Made by a program: the position numbers and the translations under genes
Origin: an uncultured Bacteroidales bacterium
GTDB lineage: Bacteria > Bacteroidota > Bacteroidia > Bacteroidales > UBA932
Length of the DNA stretch: 33,052 nt
NCBI GenBank assembly: GCA_905234475.1
Contig: CAJOHX010000017.1
Span: 1-33,052 of the forward strand
Direction of reading: 5' to 3'
Notes under the pieces: generated by a model
The model's database searches: none
Told to the model about the DNA's origin: nothing
What the model saw: the letters and a program-made list of their open reading frames with translations, nothing else
Shown: positions 13,789-20,301 of the stretch, piece after piece
How the letters are laid out: every line of letters starts with the position of its first letter
Position numbering within the stretch: the first letter of the stretch is position 1

Positions 13789-15051
13789 ATGAAAAGATTT
13801 GCGACCGTTATTTGCCTGCTGGCGGCCTGCGGCGCCGCGCAGGCACAACACGACACCCGGGCCGAGGTGATGGCCGACATCGAGCGCTCCGGCGGCACCT
13901 ATTACCTGTATCCCATGGACCAGCCGGCCCCGACGCCGGCGCCCAAAGGCTATCAGCCGTTCTACGTCAGCCACGTCGGCCGGCACGGCTCCCGCTTCGC
14001 CCTGGGCAACCGGATCTATGAGGACTTGCTCGAAATCTGGACCAGCGGGCACGAGAAAGGCTGGCTGACCCCGCAGGGAGAGGCCGTTTATGAAGCCCTT
14101 ACCGCCCTGTATCCCGAGATTGCCCGCCGCGAGGGCAACCTGACCCGCAAGGGGCAGGACCAGCACCGCTACATCGCGTCGCAGATCTATAAGAACTTTC
14201 CCGCCGTCTTCAAGGGTCCGACCCGCGCCGAGGCCGTGTCCACGGTGTCGCACCGCGTCATCGTGAGCATGTTCTCCTTCCTCGACGAGCTGGACAACCT
14301 GGACCGGGACTTCACGTTCGGGGCCGACTACGGCCAGCCTTACCAGAGCTACCTGCTGCCGGATGTCATTGACTCCGACGCCGACCGGACCGAGCAGGCC
14401 GCTCAGAAGTTCGACCGTTTCCTGGAGAGCGTCGTGTCCTCGGGCGAGGTGGACATCGAGGCTCTGCTGGGCCGCTGGTTTTCCCAGCCGGACTCCTTGC
14501 TGACGGACACCGCCGCCGGCCTGGACTTCTGCGGCGACATGCACACCTTCGTCTCCTCGCTGGACAACCTGGACGTCCCGGTCCCGGAGGTGTTCTATTC
14601 CCTGTTTACCCCAAAAGAACGTTACGCCATCTGGCGGGTGGAGAACTATGGCGCCTACGCGCTTCTCGGCCGCTCCCCGGACTCGGAGAACCTGCGCGTC
14701 CAGGCCATGCAGGCCCTTTGGGACGACTTCCGCGACAAGGCTGAAGCCGACTGGCGGGACGGCGTGCAGCTGCGCCTTCGCTTCGCCCACGACTCCACGC
14801 TGATGCCGCTGCTGTCGCTGCTGGACGTGAACGGGATGGGCGCGCGCATCGAAGATCCCGCGCAGGTGGAGCACTACTGGCGCAGCTTCGATATCCCGAT
14901 GGCCTGCAACCTGCAGCTGGTCTTTTTCAAGAGCAAAAAGAATCCCGACATCCTCGTCCAGATCCTGCTGAACGGCCGGGAAGCAACGCTTCCCATCGAA
15001 ATGGCCGCCCCGGGCAGCTTCTACCGCTGGGACGACCTCAAAAAGCTGTAA
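13789..15051 (+). CDS. Secreted histidine-type phosphatase, second paralog
   Basis: 420 residues. Signal peptide about 1-20 (ends AAQAQ). RHGSR at 65-69 is the phosphohistidine motif, preceded by APKGYQPFYVSHVG as in the paralog at 11294-12568. HD lies in FAHDSTLMPLLSLL. Both proteins keep the same closing region (CNLQLVFFK), where the paralog has SNLQIIFYK. Same predicted role as its neighbour, with possibly different substrates. The frame is open back to 13438, but only the ATG at 13789 gives a signal peptide and follows a -7 box. It faces the DUF4251 gene with 9 bases between stops. Confidence 0.88.
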   Translation: MKRFATVICLLAACGAAQAQHDTRAEVMADIERSGGTYYLYPMDQPAPTPAPKGYQPFYVSHVGRHGSRFALGNRIYEDLLEIWTSGHEKGWLTPQGEAVYEALTALYPEIARREGNLTRKGQDQHRYIASQIYKNFPAVFKGPTRAEAVSTVSHRVIVSMFSFLDELDNLDRDFTFGADYGQPYQSYLLPDVIDSDADRTEQAAQKFDRFLESVVSSGEVDIEALLGRWFSQPDSLLTDTAAGLDFCGDMHTFVSSLDNLDVPVPEVFYSLFTPKERYAIWRVENYGAYALLGRSPDSENLRVQAMQALWDDFRDKAEADWRDGVQLRLRFAHDSTLMPLLSLLDVNGMGARIEDPAQVEHYWRSFDIPMACNLQLVFFKSKKNPDILVQILLNGREATLPIEMAAPGSFYRWDDLKKL

Positions 15052-15060
15052 ACTCGATTA

Positions 15061-15582
15061 CTATTCGCTGAAAGCGTCGGGGTCGACGTGGCCCCGGTAG
15101 CTGATGGATTCGCGGTTCTTGGCGGTGATGTCGAGATCGGCGCGGCCGTTGTTAAAAACCGTCAGCTTGTAAATCAGATAATCCTCCTCGTTGTCAGTCG
15201 AAAAGACAATGATGCGGCGGTCGTGGCGGGAGGTGTCCTCGCCATATTCTTCAATCTCCGACTCGAAGGTCAGGACCTTGCCGCCGCCGTAGGGAACATT
15301 GTACGCAACGCCCATATACGGCAGGTGGGATTTGAGATGCGACCCGTCCACGGTGACGGAATACGGCGACGTCACGGCCTGCATGGCGCCCCGGCGGGGC
15401 TGCATGAACTCGATGGAGACCACAAACTGGCGGGCGTCCAGCTGCTGCTGTACCAGCGTGGCGACGCGCGCCTCCTCGGCCCGCTTCTCCTCCGACGACT
15501 GGTGCAGGATACCGCAGCCCGCCGCCAGCAGGACGGCGACAACCAGGCTTCCAAGCCAGCATATGGTATTATGACGCATCAT
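15061..15582 (-). CDS. DUF4251-family lipoprotein
   Basis: 173 residues. A lipoprotein signal ends in LAAGC (Cys about residue 22), then a short helical linker (EEKRAEEARVATLVQQQLDAR) and a beta-rich domain. The family signs are FVVSIEFMQPRRG, SPYSVTVDGSHLKSHLPYMG, a central acidic segment, and LTVFNNGRADLDITAKNRESISYRG. The function of DUF4251 is unknown; the proteins are envelope lipoproteins common in Bacteroidales. Two ATGs are adjacent (15582 and 15579). The first lies 5 nt from a TATCTTTG box and is preferred. It is divergent from the esterase gene, with only 39 bases between the two start codons. Confidence 0.82.
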   Translation of the reverse strand: MMRHNTICWLGSLVVAVLLAAGCGILHQSSEEKRAEEARVATLVQQQLDARQFVVSIEFMQPRRGAMQAVTSPYSVTVDGSHLKSHLPYMGVAYNVPYGGGKVLTFESEIEEYGEDTSRHDRRIIVFSTDNEEDYLIYKLTVFNNGRADLDITAKNRESISYRGHVDPDAFSE

Positions 15583-15587
15583 CGGTG

Positions 15588-15616
15588 CAAAGATAAGATA
15601 TTTTTCGCTAACTTTA
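15588..15616. promoter_or_regulatory. Compact divergent promoter pair
   Basis: Minus-strand TATCTTTG (15588-15595) serves the DUF4251 gene and plus-strand TAACTTTA (15609-15616) serves the esterase. Each ends 5 nt before its ATG. The boxes are 13 bp apart back to back, so the -33 region of each falls inside the other gene's promoter and start, and polymerases should exclude each other. Confidence 0.5.
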
Positions 15617-15621
15617 CCGAT

Positions 15622-17079
15622 ATGAAAAAGATCCTGATTCTCCTTGGCACGCTGGCGATGGCCGCGTGCGCTTCCGTTCCGGAAAATCCCGTCCTGACCA
15701 TCGAGGGTGGCCAGATCCAGGGCGTGGCCCTGGCAGACGCCCCCGGGGTGACCGTCTACCGCGGCATCCCGTATGCCGCTCCGCCCATCGGCGAGAACCG
15801 CTGGCGCGCCCCGCAGCCCGTCGTGCCCTGGGAGGGCGTACGGCTCTGCGACAAATTCGGCCATCCGCCGTTCCAGGCGGTCCACTATCCCGGCGGCTAC
15901 ACCACCGAGTGGGGCTATGGCGACGAGGCGCCCTACAGCGAGGACTGCCTCTACCTGAATGTCTGGACCAAGGCCCCGGGCCAGGTGGACAAGAAGCTCC
16001 CCGTGGCCGTGTGGATCTTCGGCGGCGGCCTGCGCGAAGGCTGGGGCAGCGAGCCTGAGTTTGACGGCAAGGAGTGGGCGCAGAAGGATGTGGTGCTGGT
16101 GTCGTTCAACTACCGCGTGGGTCCGTTCGGCTTCTTCGCCCATCCGGAGCTGTCCGCAGAAGACCCGGCACATGCCACCGGCAACTGGGGCACGCTCGAC
16201 CAGATCGAGGTGCTGAAATGGGTCAAGAAAAACATCGCCCAGTTCGGCGGCGACCCGGACAACGTGATGATCTTCGGCCAGAGCGCCGGATCGCGCAGCG
16301 TCAAGTTCCTGAGCGCCTCGCCGCTCACCAAGGGCCTGTACAACAAAGCCGTCATCATGAGCGGCAGCGGCCTGGCGAATCCGCCGCAGCCGATGACCCC
16401 CCTCGCCGATGCCGAGAAATCCATCAAGGAAGTGACCGACTGGGCCAACCTCAAGGACCTCGCCTCCCTGCGCCGGGCCGGGACGGAGACCATCTACGCC
16501 CTCGGTACGCTCTATACCTCCGTGACCGGCAAGCGCAGCGTCCTCTCCGCGATGCCCATCGCCCCGTATATCGACGGCTATGTGCTCCCCGAGACCTTCG
16601 ACGAAGCCTGCCTGGACGGCACGCTGGCGCAGATTCCCTATATGATCGGCTATACGCTCAACGATTCCGGCAACATGGGCGACCAGATCCGCGCCTTCTG
16701 CCTCAACCGCGAGCAGATGGGCGGCAAGGCCTATGCCTATCAGTTCGCACGTCCGCTGCCGGACGACGGCTCCCATCCCGAGGATCAGCTCAAGGGCGCT
16801 TTCCATTCTTCCGACCTGTGGTTTGTCTTCAAGTCGCTGGAGCACTGCTGGCGTCCTTGGACCCAGGGCGACTGGGATCTCTCGGAGAAGATGCTGACCG
16901 CGTGGTCCAACTTCGCGAAATACGCCGACCCGAACGGGCCGAACGGCGGCGAATGGGCCCCCTACACGGCTGCAACGCCGCAGTTCATGGTCTGGAAGCT
17001 GGATGAGAACGACGCGGAGGCTTCGGCTCCCGGCGAGCCGCTGGTGGCGCCGCGTCCCGCTTTCGGCCCCCGGCCGTAA
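15622..17079 (+). CDS. Carboxylesterase type B lipoprotein
   Basis: 485 residues. The lipoprotein signal ends LAMAAC (Cys16). Alpha/beta-hydrolase of the carboxylesterase B family: YRGIPYAAPPIGENRW (46-61), SEDCLYLNVW, the oxyanion loop GGG (134-136), the nucleophile elbow GQSAGS with Ser221, and a likely catalytic His in GAFHSSDL. The acidic residue after IGYT is not clear (NDSGNMG where NDEG is usual). It should hydrolyse esters at the cell surface or in the periplasm. Related enzymes in this phylum remove acyl groups from plant glycans, but nothing nearby proves that. The region between that loop and AYAYQFARPLP looks shorter than in eukaryotic relatives. A terminator follows the stop by 6 bases. 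Confidence 0.88.
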   Translation: MKKILILLGTLAMAACASVPENPVLTIEGGQIQGVALADAPGVTVYRGIPYAAPPIGENRWRAPQPVVPWEGVRLCDKFGHPPFQAVHYPGGYTTEWGYGDEAPYSEDCLYLNVWTKAPGQVDKKLPVAVWIFGGGLREGWGSEPEFDGKEWAQKDVVLVSFNYRVGPFGFFAHPELSAEDPAHATGNWGTLDQIEVLKWVKKNIAQFGGDPDNVMIFGQSAGSRSVKFLSASPLTKGLYNKAVIMSGSGLANPPQPMTPLADAEKSIKEVTDWANLKDLASLRRAGTETIYALGTLYTSVTGKRSVLSAMPIAPYIDGYVLPETFDEACLDGTLAQIPYMIGYTLNDSGNMGDQIRAFCLNREQMGGKAYAYQFARPLPDDGSHPEDQLKGAFHSSDLWFVFKSLEHCWRPWTQGDWDLSEKMLTAWSNFAKYADPNGPNGGEWAPYTAATPQFMVWKLDENDAEASAPGEPLVAPRPAFGPRP

Positions 17080-17085
17080 CGAAAG

Positions 17086-17111
17086 AGCCTGCCACTCCGG
17101 CAGGCTTTTTT
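17086..17111 (+). terminator. Rho-independent terminator of the esterase gene
   Basis: AGCCTGCC (17086-17093), 5-nt loop, GGCAGGCT (17099-17106), then T-rich. It lies between convergent genes. The reverse direction has only three T after the stem, so termination should be mainly for the plus strand. Confidence 0.85.
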
Positions 17112-17113
17112 AT

Positions 17114-18394
17114 TTACAGTGCAGCCGCGACGAGCGCGGCGGTGGACCAGGCCGCCTGGAGGTTGAAGCCACCGGTAATGGCATCGACGTCCAGCGCCTC
17201 CCCGGCGAAAAAGAGCCCGGGACACACCTTGGATTCGAGGGTGCCGATCGACAGGCCCGACAGGTCCACACCCCCGCAGGTAACGAATTCTTCTTTGAAA
17301 CGGGCACGGCCGGCGACCGGATAGGCGTCGGCCGTGAGCGTTGCGGCCAGGCGCGCCGCGCCCTTGCTGCCGAGCTCTGCCCAGCGAAGGTCTTCGCGGA
17401 GCGCGGCGCGCTGCAGCAGGTGGCGCCAGAGCCGCGCGGTGAGGCCTTCCGGCGGCGTGCCAGCCGCCTGCTTGCGCGGATTCTCCGCCGCGCAAGCCGC
17501 GATCCAGCCGCGTGCGTCGACCTCCGACGCGTCCAGCCAGTTGATCAGCAGCGTGCCGCTGTAGCCATTCTCCGCCAGGTGGCGGGCGGCATAGGAGGAG
17601 AGCCGCAGCGTGGCGGGGCCGCTCACACCCCAGTCGGTGAGCAGCAGGGTCCCCGCTGCGCGGAATTTTGTCCCGGCGAGGGCAAGCGCCGCCCGGGGCA
17701 CGACCGTGCCCATCAAGGCGCGCAGGCCCGCCTCGGGCACTTTCAGGGTAAACAGCGACGGCACGCAGTCGGTCACCGCGACCCCTTCCGGCAGCAGCCG
17801 TTCCAATTTCTCGCGGGAGCTCCCGCCGACGGTCACGACGACCCGGTCAAAGAGGGCGCCGGGAGCAAATGGGCCTTCCTGCGCTCCCGACAAGCGAAAA
17901 AACGACCCGCCGGGAGCGGAATCAGCCTCTGGTGCTCCCGGGAGCGAATCGATGCGCGCGACGGGGGTGTTGAGGCAGACGCGGACACCTTCCTGCCGCA
18001 GGCAACGCTCCAGCGTGCGGACGATCTGCATCGCGTCCTGGCTGGCCGGGAACACGCACTGGTCCTCCTGCGTAACGAGCCGGACTCCTTCCGCCTCGAA
18101 CCAGCGCTGCGTGTCCGCCGGGCTGAGCACCCGCAGGGCGCGCCGCATGACCTGCTCGCCGCGGGGGTACACCTCCGCCAGGCGCATTTTTCCGGGCTCC
18201 TGCCCGGTCAGCGCGACGTCGCGGAAACTGTTCGTCAGATTGCACCGGCCTCCGCCGGTGACGGCCACCTTGGCCAGCAGCTTTGGGCCGGCTTCGAAGA
18301 GGGTCACATCGGCATCCGGCAGCCGCCGCTTCGCGCTGATTGCGCAGAAGCACCCGGCCGCTCCTCCGCCCACGATGGCTATCCGCAGGCCCAT
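17114..18394 (-). CDS. HI0933/BaiN-like flavoprotein with in-frame double-hairpin insert
   Basis: 426 residues. FAD-dependent oxidoreductase: dinucleotide-binding GGGAAG (9-14), KVAVTGGGRCNLTN (about 42-55), ATP-synthase-like length and C-terminal FAGEALDVDAITGGFNLQAAWSTA, all diagnostic of this family. The substrate is unknown; it is often annotated as NAD(P)/FAD-dependent oxidoreductase or aminoacetone oxidase. Residues about 152-179 (Ala, Pro, Gly-rich PGAPEADSAPGG, then SGAQEGPFAPG, a 17-residue period) are encoded by the paired hairpin element at 17859-17941. They sit in the loop before DRVVVTVGG, where relatives are shorter. It is last in the run after queD, folE, the second PTPS gene and the coiled-coil gene, with 7 bases to the preceding stop. 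Confidence 0.88.
   Translation of the reverse strand: MGLRIAIVGGGAAGCFCAISAKRRLPDADVTLFEAGPKLLAKVAVTGGGRCNLTNSFRDVALTGQEPGKMRLAEVYPRGEQVMRRALRVLSPADTQRWFEAEGVRLVTQEDQCVFPASQDAMQIVRTLERCLRQEGVRVCLNTPVARIDSLPGAPEADSAPGGSFFRLSGAQEGPFAPGALFDRVVVTVGGSSREKLERLLPEGVAVTDCVPSLFTLKVPEAGLRALMGTVVPRAALALAGTKFRAAGTLLLTDWGVSGPATLRLSSYAARHLAENGYSGTLLINWLDASEVDARGWIAACAAENPRKQAAGTPPEGLTARLWRHLLQRAALREDLRWAELGSKGAARLAATLTADAYPVAGRARFKEEFVTCGGVDLSGLSIGTLESKVCPGLFFAGEALDVDAITGGFNLQAAWSTAALVAAAL
17859..17941. repeat. Double-hairpin element H, copy 1 (in the HI0933 gene)
   Basis: CCGGGAGC, 16 nt, GCTCCCGA (17859-17890); 19-nt spacer; CCGGGAGC, 16 nt, GCTCCCGG (17910-17941). The period is 51 bp (17 codons). The same geometry of 8-16-8, 19, 8-16-8 occurs in hrpB at 21274-21356, with other loop and spacer sequences. 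Confidence 0.75.
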
Positions 18395-18401
18395 GGAGGC
18401 T

Positions 18402-18902
18402 TTACTTCAAAGTCTTGATGTACTGTTTCAGGGCTTTGCCCGTCTCAGAACGACGGATCGCAGGGGAGGCTTTTTTCAGCGCTGCCTTCAGCTCGTCCTT
18501 AGTGTACTCTTCGCGGTCGCGGTAGTACGGGAAGGCTTCTACGAAGACGAATTTGTAATGCTCCTCTACGGCATGGATCTGATCGTCGAGCATGCTCACT
18601 TCGCTCTGGATGCGGCCAAAGACTTCCCCGATCATGCGTCTCTCCACCGCAGCACGCTCCAGCAGGTATTCCTTCTGGTCCGGATTTGTCTCGGCTTCCG
18701 CAGCCTTGACAAGCTCGTCGGCCCTTTGCCTGCGGCTGGATATGGAACTTTCCTGCTGGGCAAGCATTTCCGCACGCCGCATTTGGAGCGCTTCCATATA
18801 CTCGCAGTAATCCGCTCCGTTCTCGATTTCAGGCAAGGTCTGCTGGGCCCGGCCGGGGGTAAGGATGGTCAGTATGGCTAAAAGAATAAGCAGTCTTTTC
18901 AT
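18402..18902 (-). CDS. Secreted coiled-coil protein of unknown function
   Basis: 166 residues. A signal peptide of about 19 residues (ends PGRAQQ) precedes a highly charged, helical protein rich in Glu, Gln, Lys and Arg. Residues about 30-120 have a coiled-coil look, and the C-terminus is basic (LKAALKKAS...LKQYIKTLK). I recognise no family. It resembles, in general character only, the helical N-terminal parts of some periplasmic thiol-disulfide proteins of this phylum. The ATG at 18902 is chosen for the signal peptide; the frame upstream enters the second PTPS gene. It follows that gene by 13 bases on the same strand, so cotranscription is likely. Confidence 0.65.
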   Translation of the reverse strand: MKRLLILLAILTILTPGRAQQTLPEIENGADYCEYMEALQMRRAEMLAQQESSISSRRQRADELVKAAEAETNPDQKEYLLERAAVERRMIGEVFGRIQSEVSMLDDQIHAVEEHYKFVFVEAFPYYRDREEYTKDELKAALKKASPAIRRSETGKALKQYIKTLK

Positions 18903-18915
18903 CTTCGATGAGGTT

Positions 18916-19245
18916 TTATCGTTCGTAGGAAGCTTCGTTGCCCGGGGACTCCTCCACCTCCACCTTGTAGCAATGCGGGATCTGTTCGCAGATCCAGCGC
19001 GCGAGGTTCTCGGTGGTGGGATTGAAGGGCAGCAGTTCGTTGAGGTCGCCGTGGTCGAGACGGCCGCAGATGCGGCGCTCGACCTCGCAGAAGTCGACCA
19101 CCATGCCGTCGGCGTCAAGCTCCTCGGCGGCGCAGTACACGGTGATCTTCCAGTTGTGCCCGTGCAGGGGCTCCGTCTGCGTGCCGCCGGCGAAGGAAAT
19201 GCGGTGGCTCGCCGCCACCTCCATCGTTTTCTTGACCCTATACAT
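18916..19245 (-). CDS. PTPS-family protein with active-site Glu instead of Cys (PTPS-III-like)
   Basis: 109 residues, colinear without gaps with the queD product at 19825-20154. The Zn ligands His14, His28 and His30 are kept (ASHR and HGHN), as is LDHGDLNE. The catalytic Cys24 of QueD is Thr here, and residue 25 is Glu (TEPLHGHN). In PTPS-III proteins of some bacteria and Plasmodium, a Glu next to or in place of this Cys goes with conversion of dihydroneopterin triphosphate straight to 6-hydroxymethyl-dihydropterin, bypassing FolB in folate synthesis. That role is inferred here; a second or inactive QueD is possible. The start overlaps the folE 3' end by 8 bases. Confidence 0.85.
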   Translation of the reverse strand: MYRVKKTMEVAASHRISFAGGTQTEPLHGHNWKITVYCAAEELDADGMVVDFCEVERRICGRLDHGDLNELLPFNPTTENLARWICEQIPHCYKVEVEESPGNEASYER

Positions 19246-19828
19246 GGGTTTTATCGATATAGGAGAGGAACTCGTTGCGCGTCTGCGCGTTGGTGCGGAA
19301 GGATCCGGTCAGGTAGGTGGAGGTCATGACGCCGCTCTTGCGCACGCCGCGGCTCTCCTTGCACATGTGGCGGCCGCGCATCATCAGGGCCATGCCGCGG
19401 GGCGGATTCTCGGTCCCGAGCGCTTCGGTGAGCATTTCGACGACGTCGTGCACCAGCCGCTCCTGGACCTGCAGCCGGGCGGAGCAGTAGTCCACCACGC
19501 GGCCGATCTTGCTCAGTCCCAGGATCCGGCCTTTCGGATTGGGGAGATAGGCGAACCAGTATTCGCCGAAGAAGGTCCGGCAATGGTGCTCGCACACGGA
19601 GTAGAAGGGGCCCGTGTCCACGACCATGTCGTCGTAGATAATGCCGTCCTGCCCGTTGGGGAAGGTGGTGACAATGGGAGCCTGCGCCGGGTCATAGCCC
19701 CGGAACATCTCCCCGAACATGCGGACCATCCGGTCCGGGGTCTCAATCAGGCCCGGGCGGGTGGGGTCCTCGCCGATATATTCGAGCAGTTCGCGAATGT
19801 GCTGTCTGGCTTGTTCTTCTGTGATCAT
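19238..19828 (-). CDS. folE: GTP cyclohydrolase I
   Basis: 196 residues, normal for FolE. Converts GTP to 7,8-dihydroneopterin triphosphate, the shared precursor of folate and queuosine. Zn ligands are Cys79 and His82 in YSVCEHHC and Cys156 in GRHMCKESRG. LGLSKIGRVVDYCSARLQVQE carries the substrate-binding and subunit-interface residues, and GVMTSTYLTGSF is typical of the C-terminus. The ATG at 19828 overlaps the queD stop (ATGA), and its own end overlaps the next PTPS-like gene. The precursor-making enzyme is thus between two enzymes that could use its product. Confidence 0.95.
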   Translation of the reverse strand: MITEEQARQHIRELLEYIGEDPTRPGLIETPDRMVRMFGEMFRGYDPAQAPIVTTFPNGQDGIIYDDMVVDTGPFYSVCEHHCRTFFGEYWFAYLPNPKGRILGLSKIGRVVDYCSARLQVQERLVHDVVEMLTEALGTENPPRGMALMMRGRHMCKESRGVRKSGVMTSTYLTGSFRTNAQTRNEFLSYIDKTHV

Positions 19829-20154
19829 AGTTCGTAAATGGCTGTGTTGTCGGACGTTTCCTTGACGATTACCTTGTAGCAGTGTGGGATTTGCTCGCAA
19901 ATCCAGCGGGCGAGGTTCTCCGCGGTGGGGTTGAAGGGCAGGACTTCGTTGAGGTCGCGGTGGTCGAGTCGGTCAGTCACGCGCTCCTTGATGGTCTTGA
20001 AGTCCACGACCATCCCGTTCGCGTCGAGCTCCGGGGCCCTGCAGAAGACCTCAATCTCGTAGTTGTGGCCGTGGGGCCGGGCGCACTTCGTGGGGTAATC
20101 CACTTCGAGGTGGTGGCTCGCGGCGATGGTAAACCGTTTGGAAACGTAATACAT
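19825..20154 (-). CDS. queD: 6-carboxytetrahydropterin synthase
   Basis: 109 residues. Converts dihydroneopterin triphosphate to 6-carboxy-tetrahydropterin, the first committed step to preQ0 and queuosine. Zn ligands are His14, His28 and His30; catalytic Cys24 is in KCARPHGHN; LDHRDLNE carries the Asp-His pair; KVIVKETSDNTAIYE has the substrate-binding Glu. The ATG at 20154 is preferred over the open frame to 20274, because the protein start MYYVSKRFTIAASHH matches the family and a -7 box lies 8 nt upstream. It is first gene of the pterin operon. Confidence 0.92.
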   Translation of the reverse strand: MYYVSKRFTIAASHHLEVDYPTKCARPHGHNYEIEVFCRAPELDANGMVVDFKTIKERVTDRLDHRDLNEVLPFNPTAENLARWICEQIPHCYKVIVKETSDNTAIYEL

Positions 20155-20162
20155 AGCGGACA

Positions 20163-20170
20163 CAAAGATA
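20163..20170 (-). promoter_or_regulatory. -7 box of the queD-folE operon
   Basis: TATCTTTG on the minus strand, 8 nt before the queD ATG. No clear -33 element. With so short a leader there is no room for a preQ1 riboswitch. Confidence 0.5.
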
Positions 20171-20208
20171 GCAAAAAAACGATATTCCCCGGCTTGCCTC
20201 ACCCTAGC

Positions 20209-20269
20209 GGGCGGCCGGAAATTATTTTTCGGACAGGTTTGCCGAAAAACCAATTTCCGCTCCGCCCTC
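20209..20269. repeat. Long imperfect inverted repeat between hrpB and queD
   Basis: The core is GGAAATT (20217-20223), TTTTTCGG (20225-20232), a 9-nt loop, CCGAAAAA (20242-20249) and AATTTCC (20252-20258). Pairing of GGGCGG with CCGCCC extends it outward. It forms a stem of about 20-25 bp with small bulges. It has no T-run for minus-strand termination, so it could be a repeat, a processing site or a weak terminator for hrpB. The rest of the 147-base gap holds only the queD promoter. Confidence 0.5.
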
Positions 20270-20301
20270 CGCAACGCTCCCGCACGGCAAGCCGCACCAG
20301 G

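Noticed and set aside
17859..17941. CRISPR array in the regularly spaced CCGGGAGC/GCTCCCGG units
   Set aside because: Only two units per locus, repeats of 8 bases, both loci inside conserved genes, and no cas genes. The geometry is a hairpin pair, not a repeat-spacer array.
20155..20215. preQ1 riboswitch before queD (a C-rich and CTAG segment suggested it)
   Set aside because: The segment is upstream of the -7 box at 20163-20170, so it would not be in the queD transcript. The pseudoknot tail is also missing.
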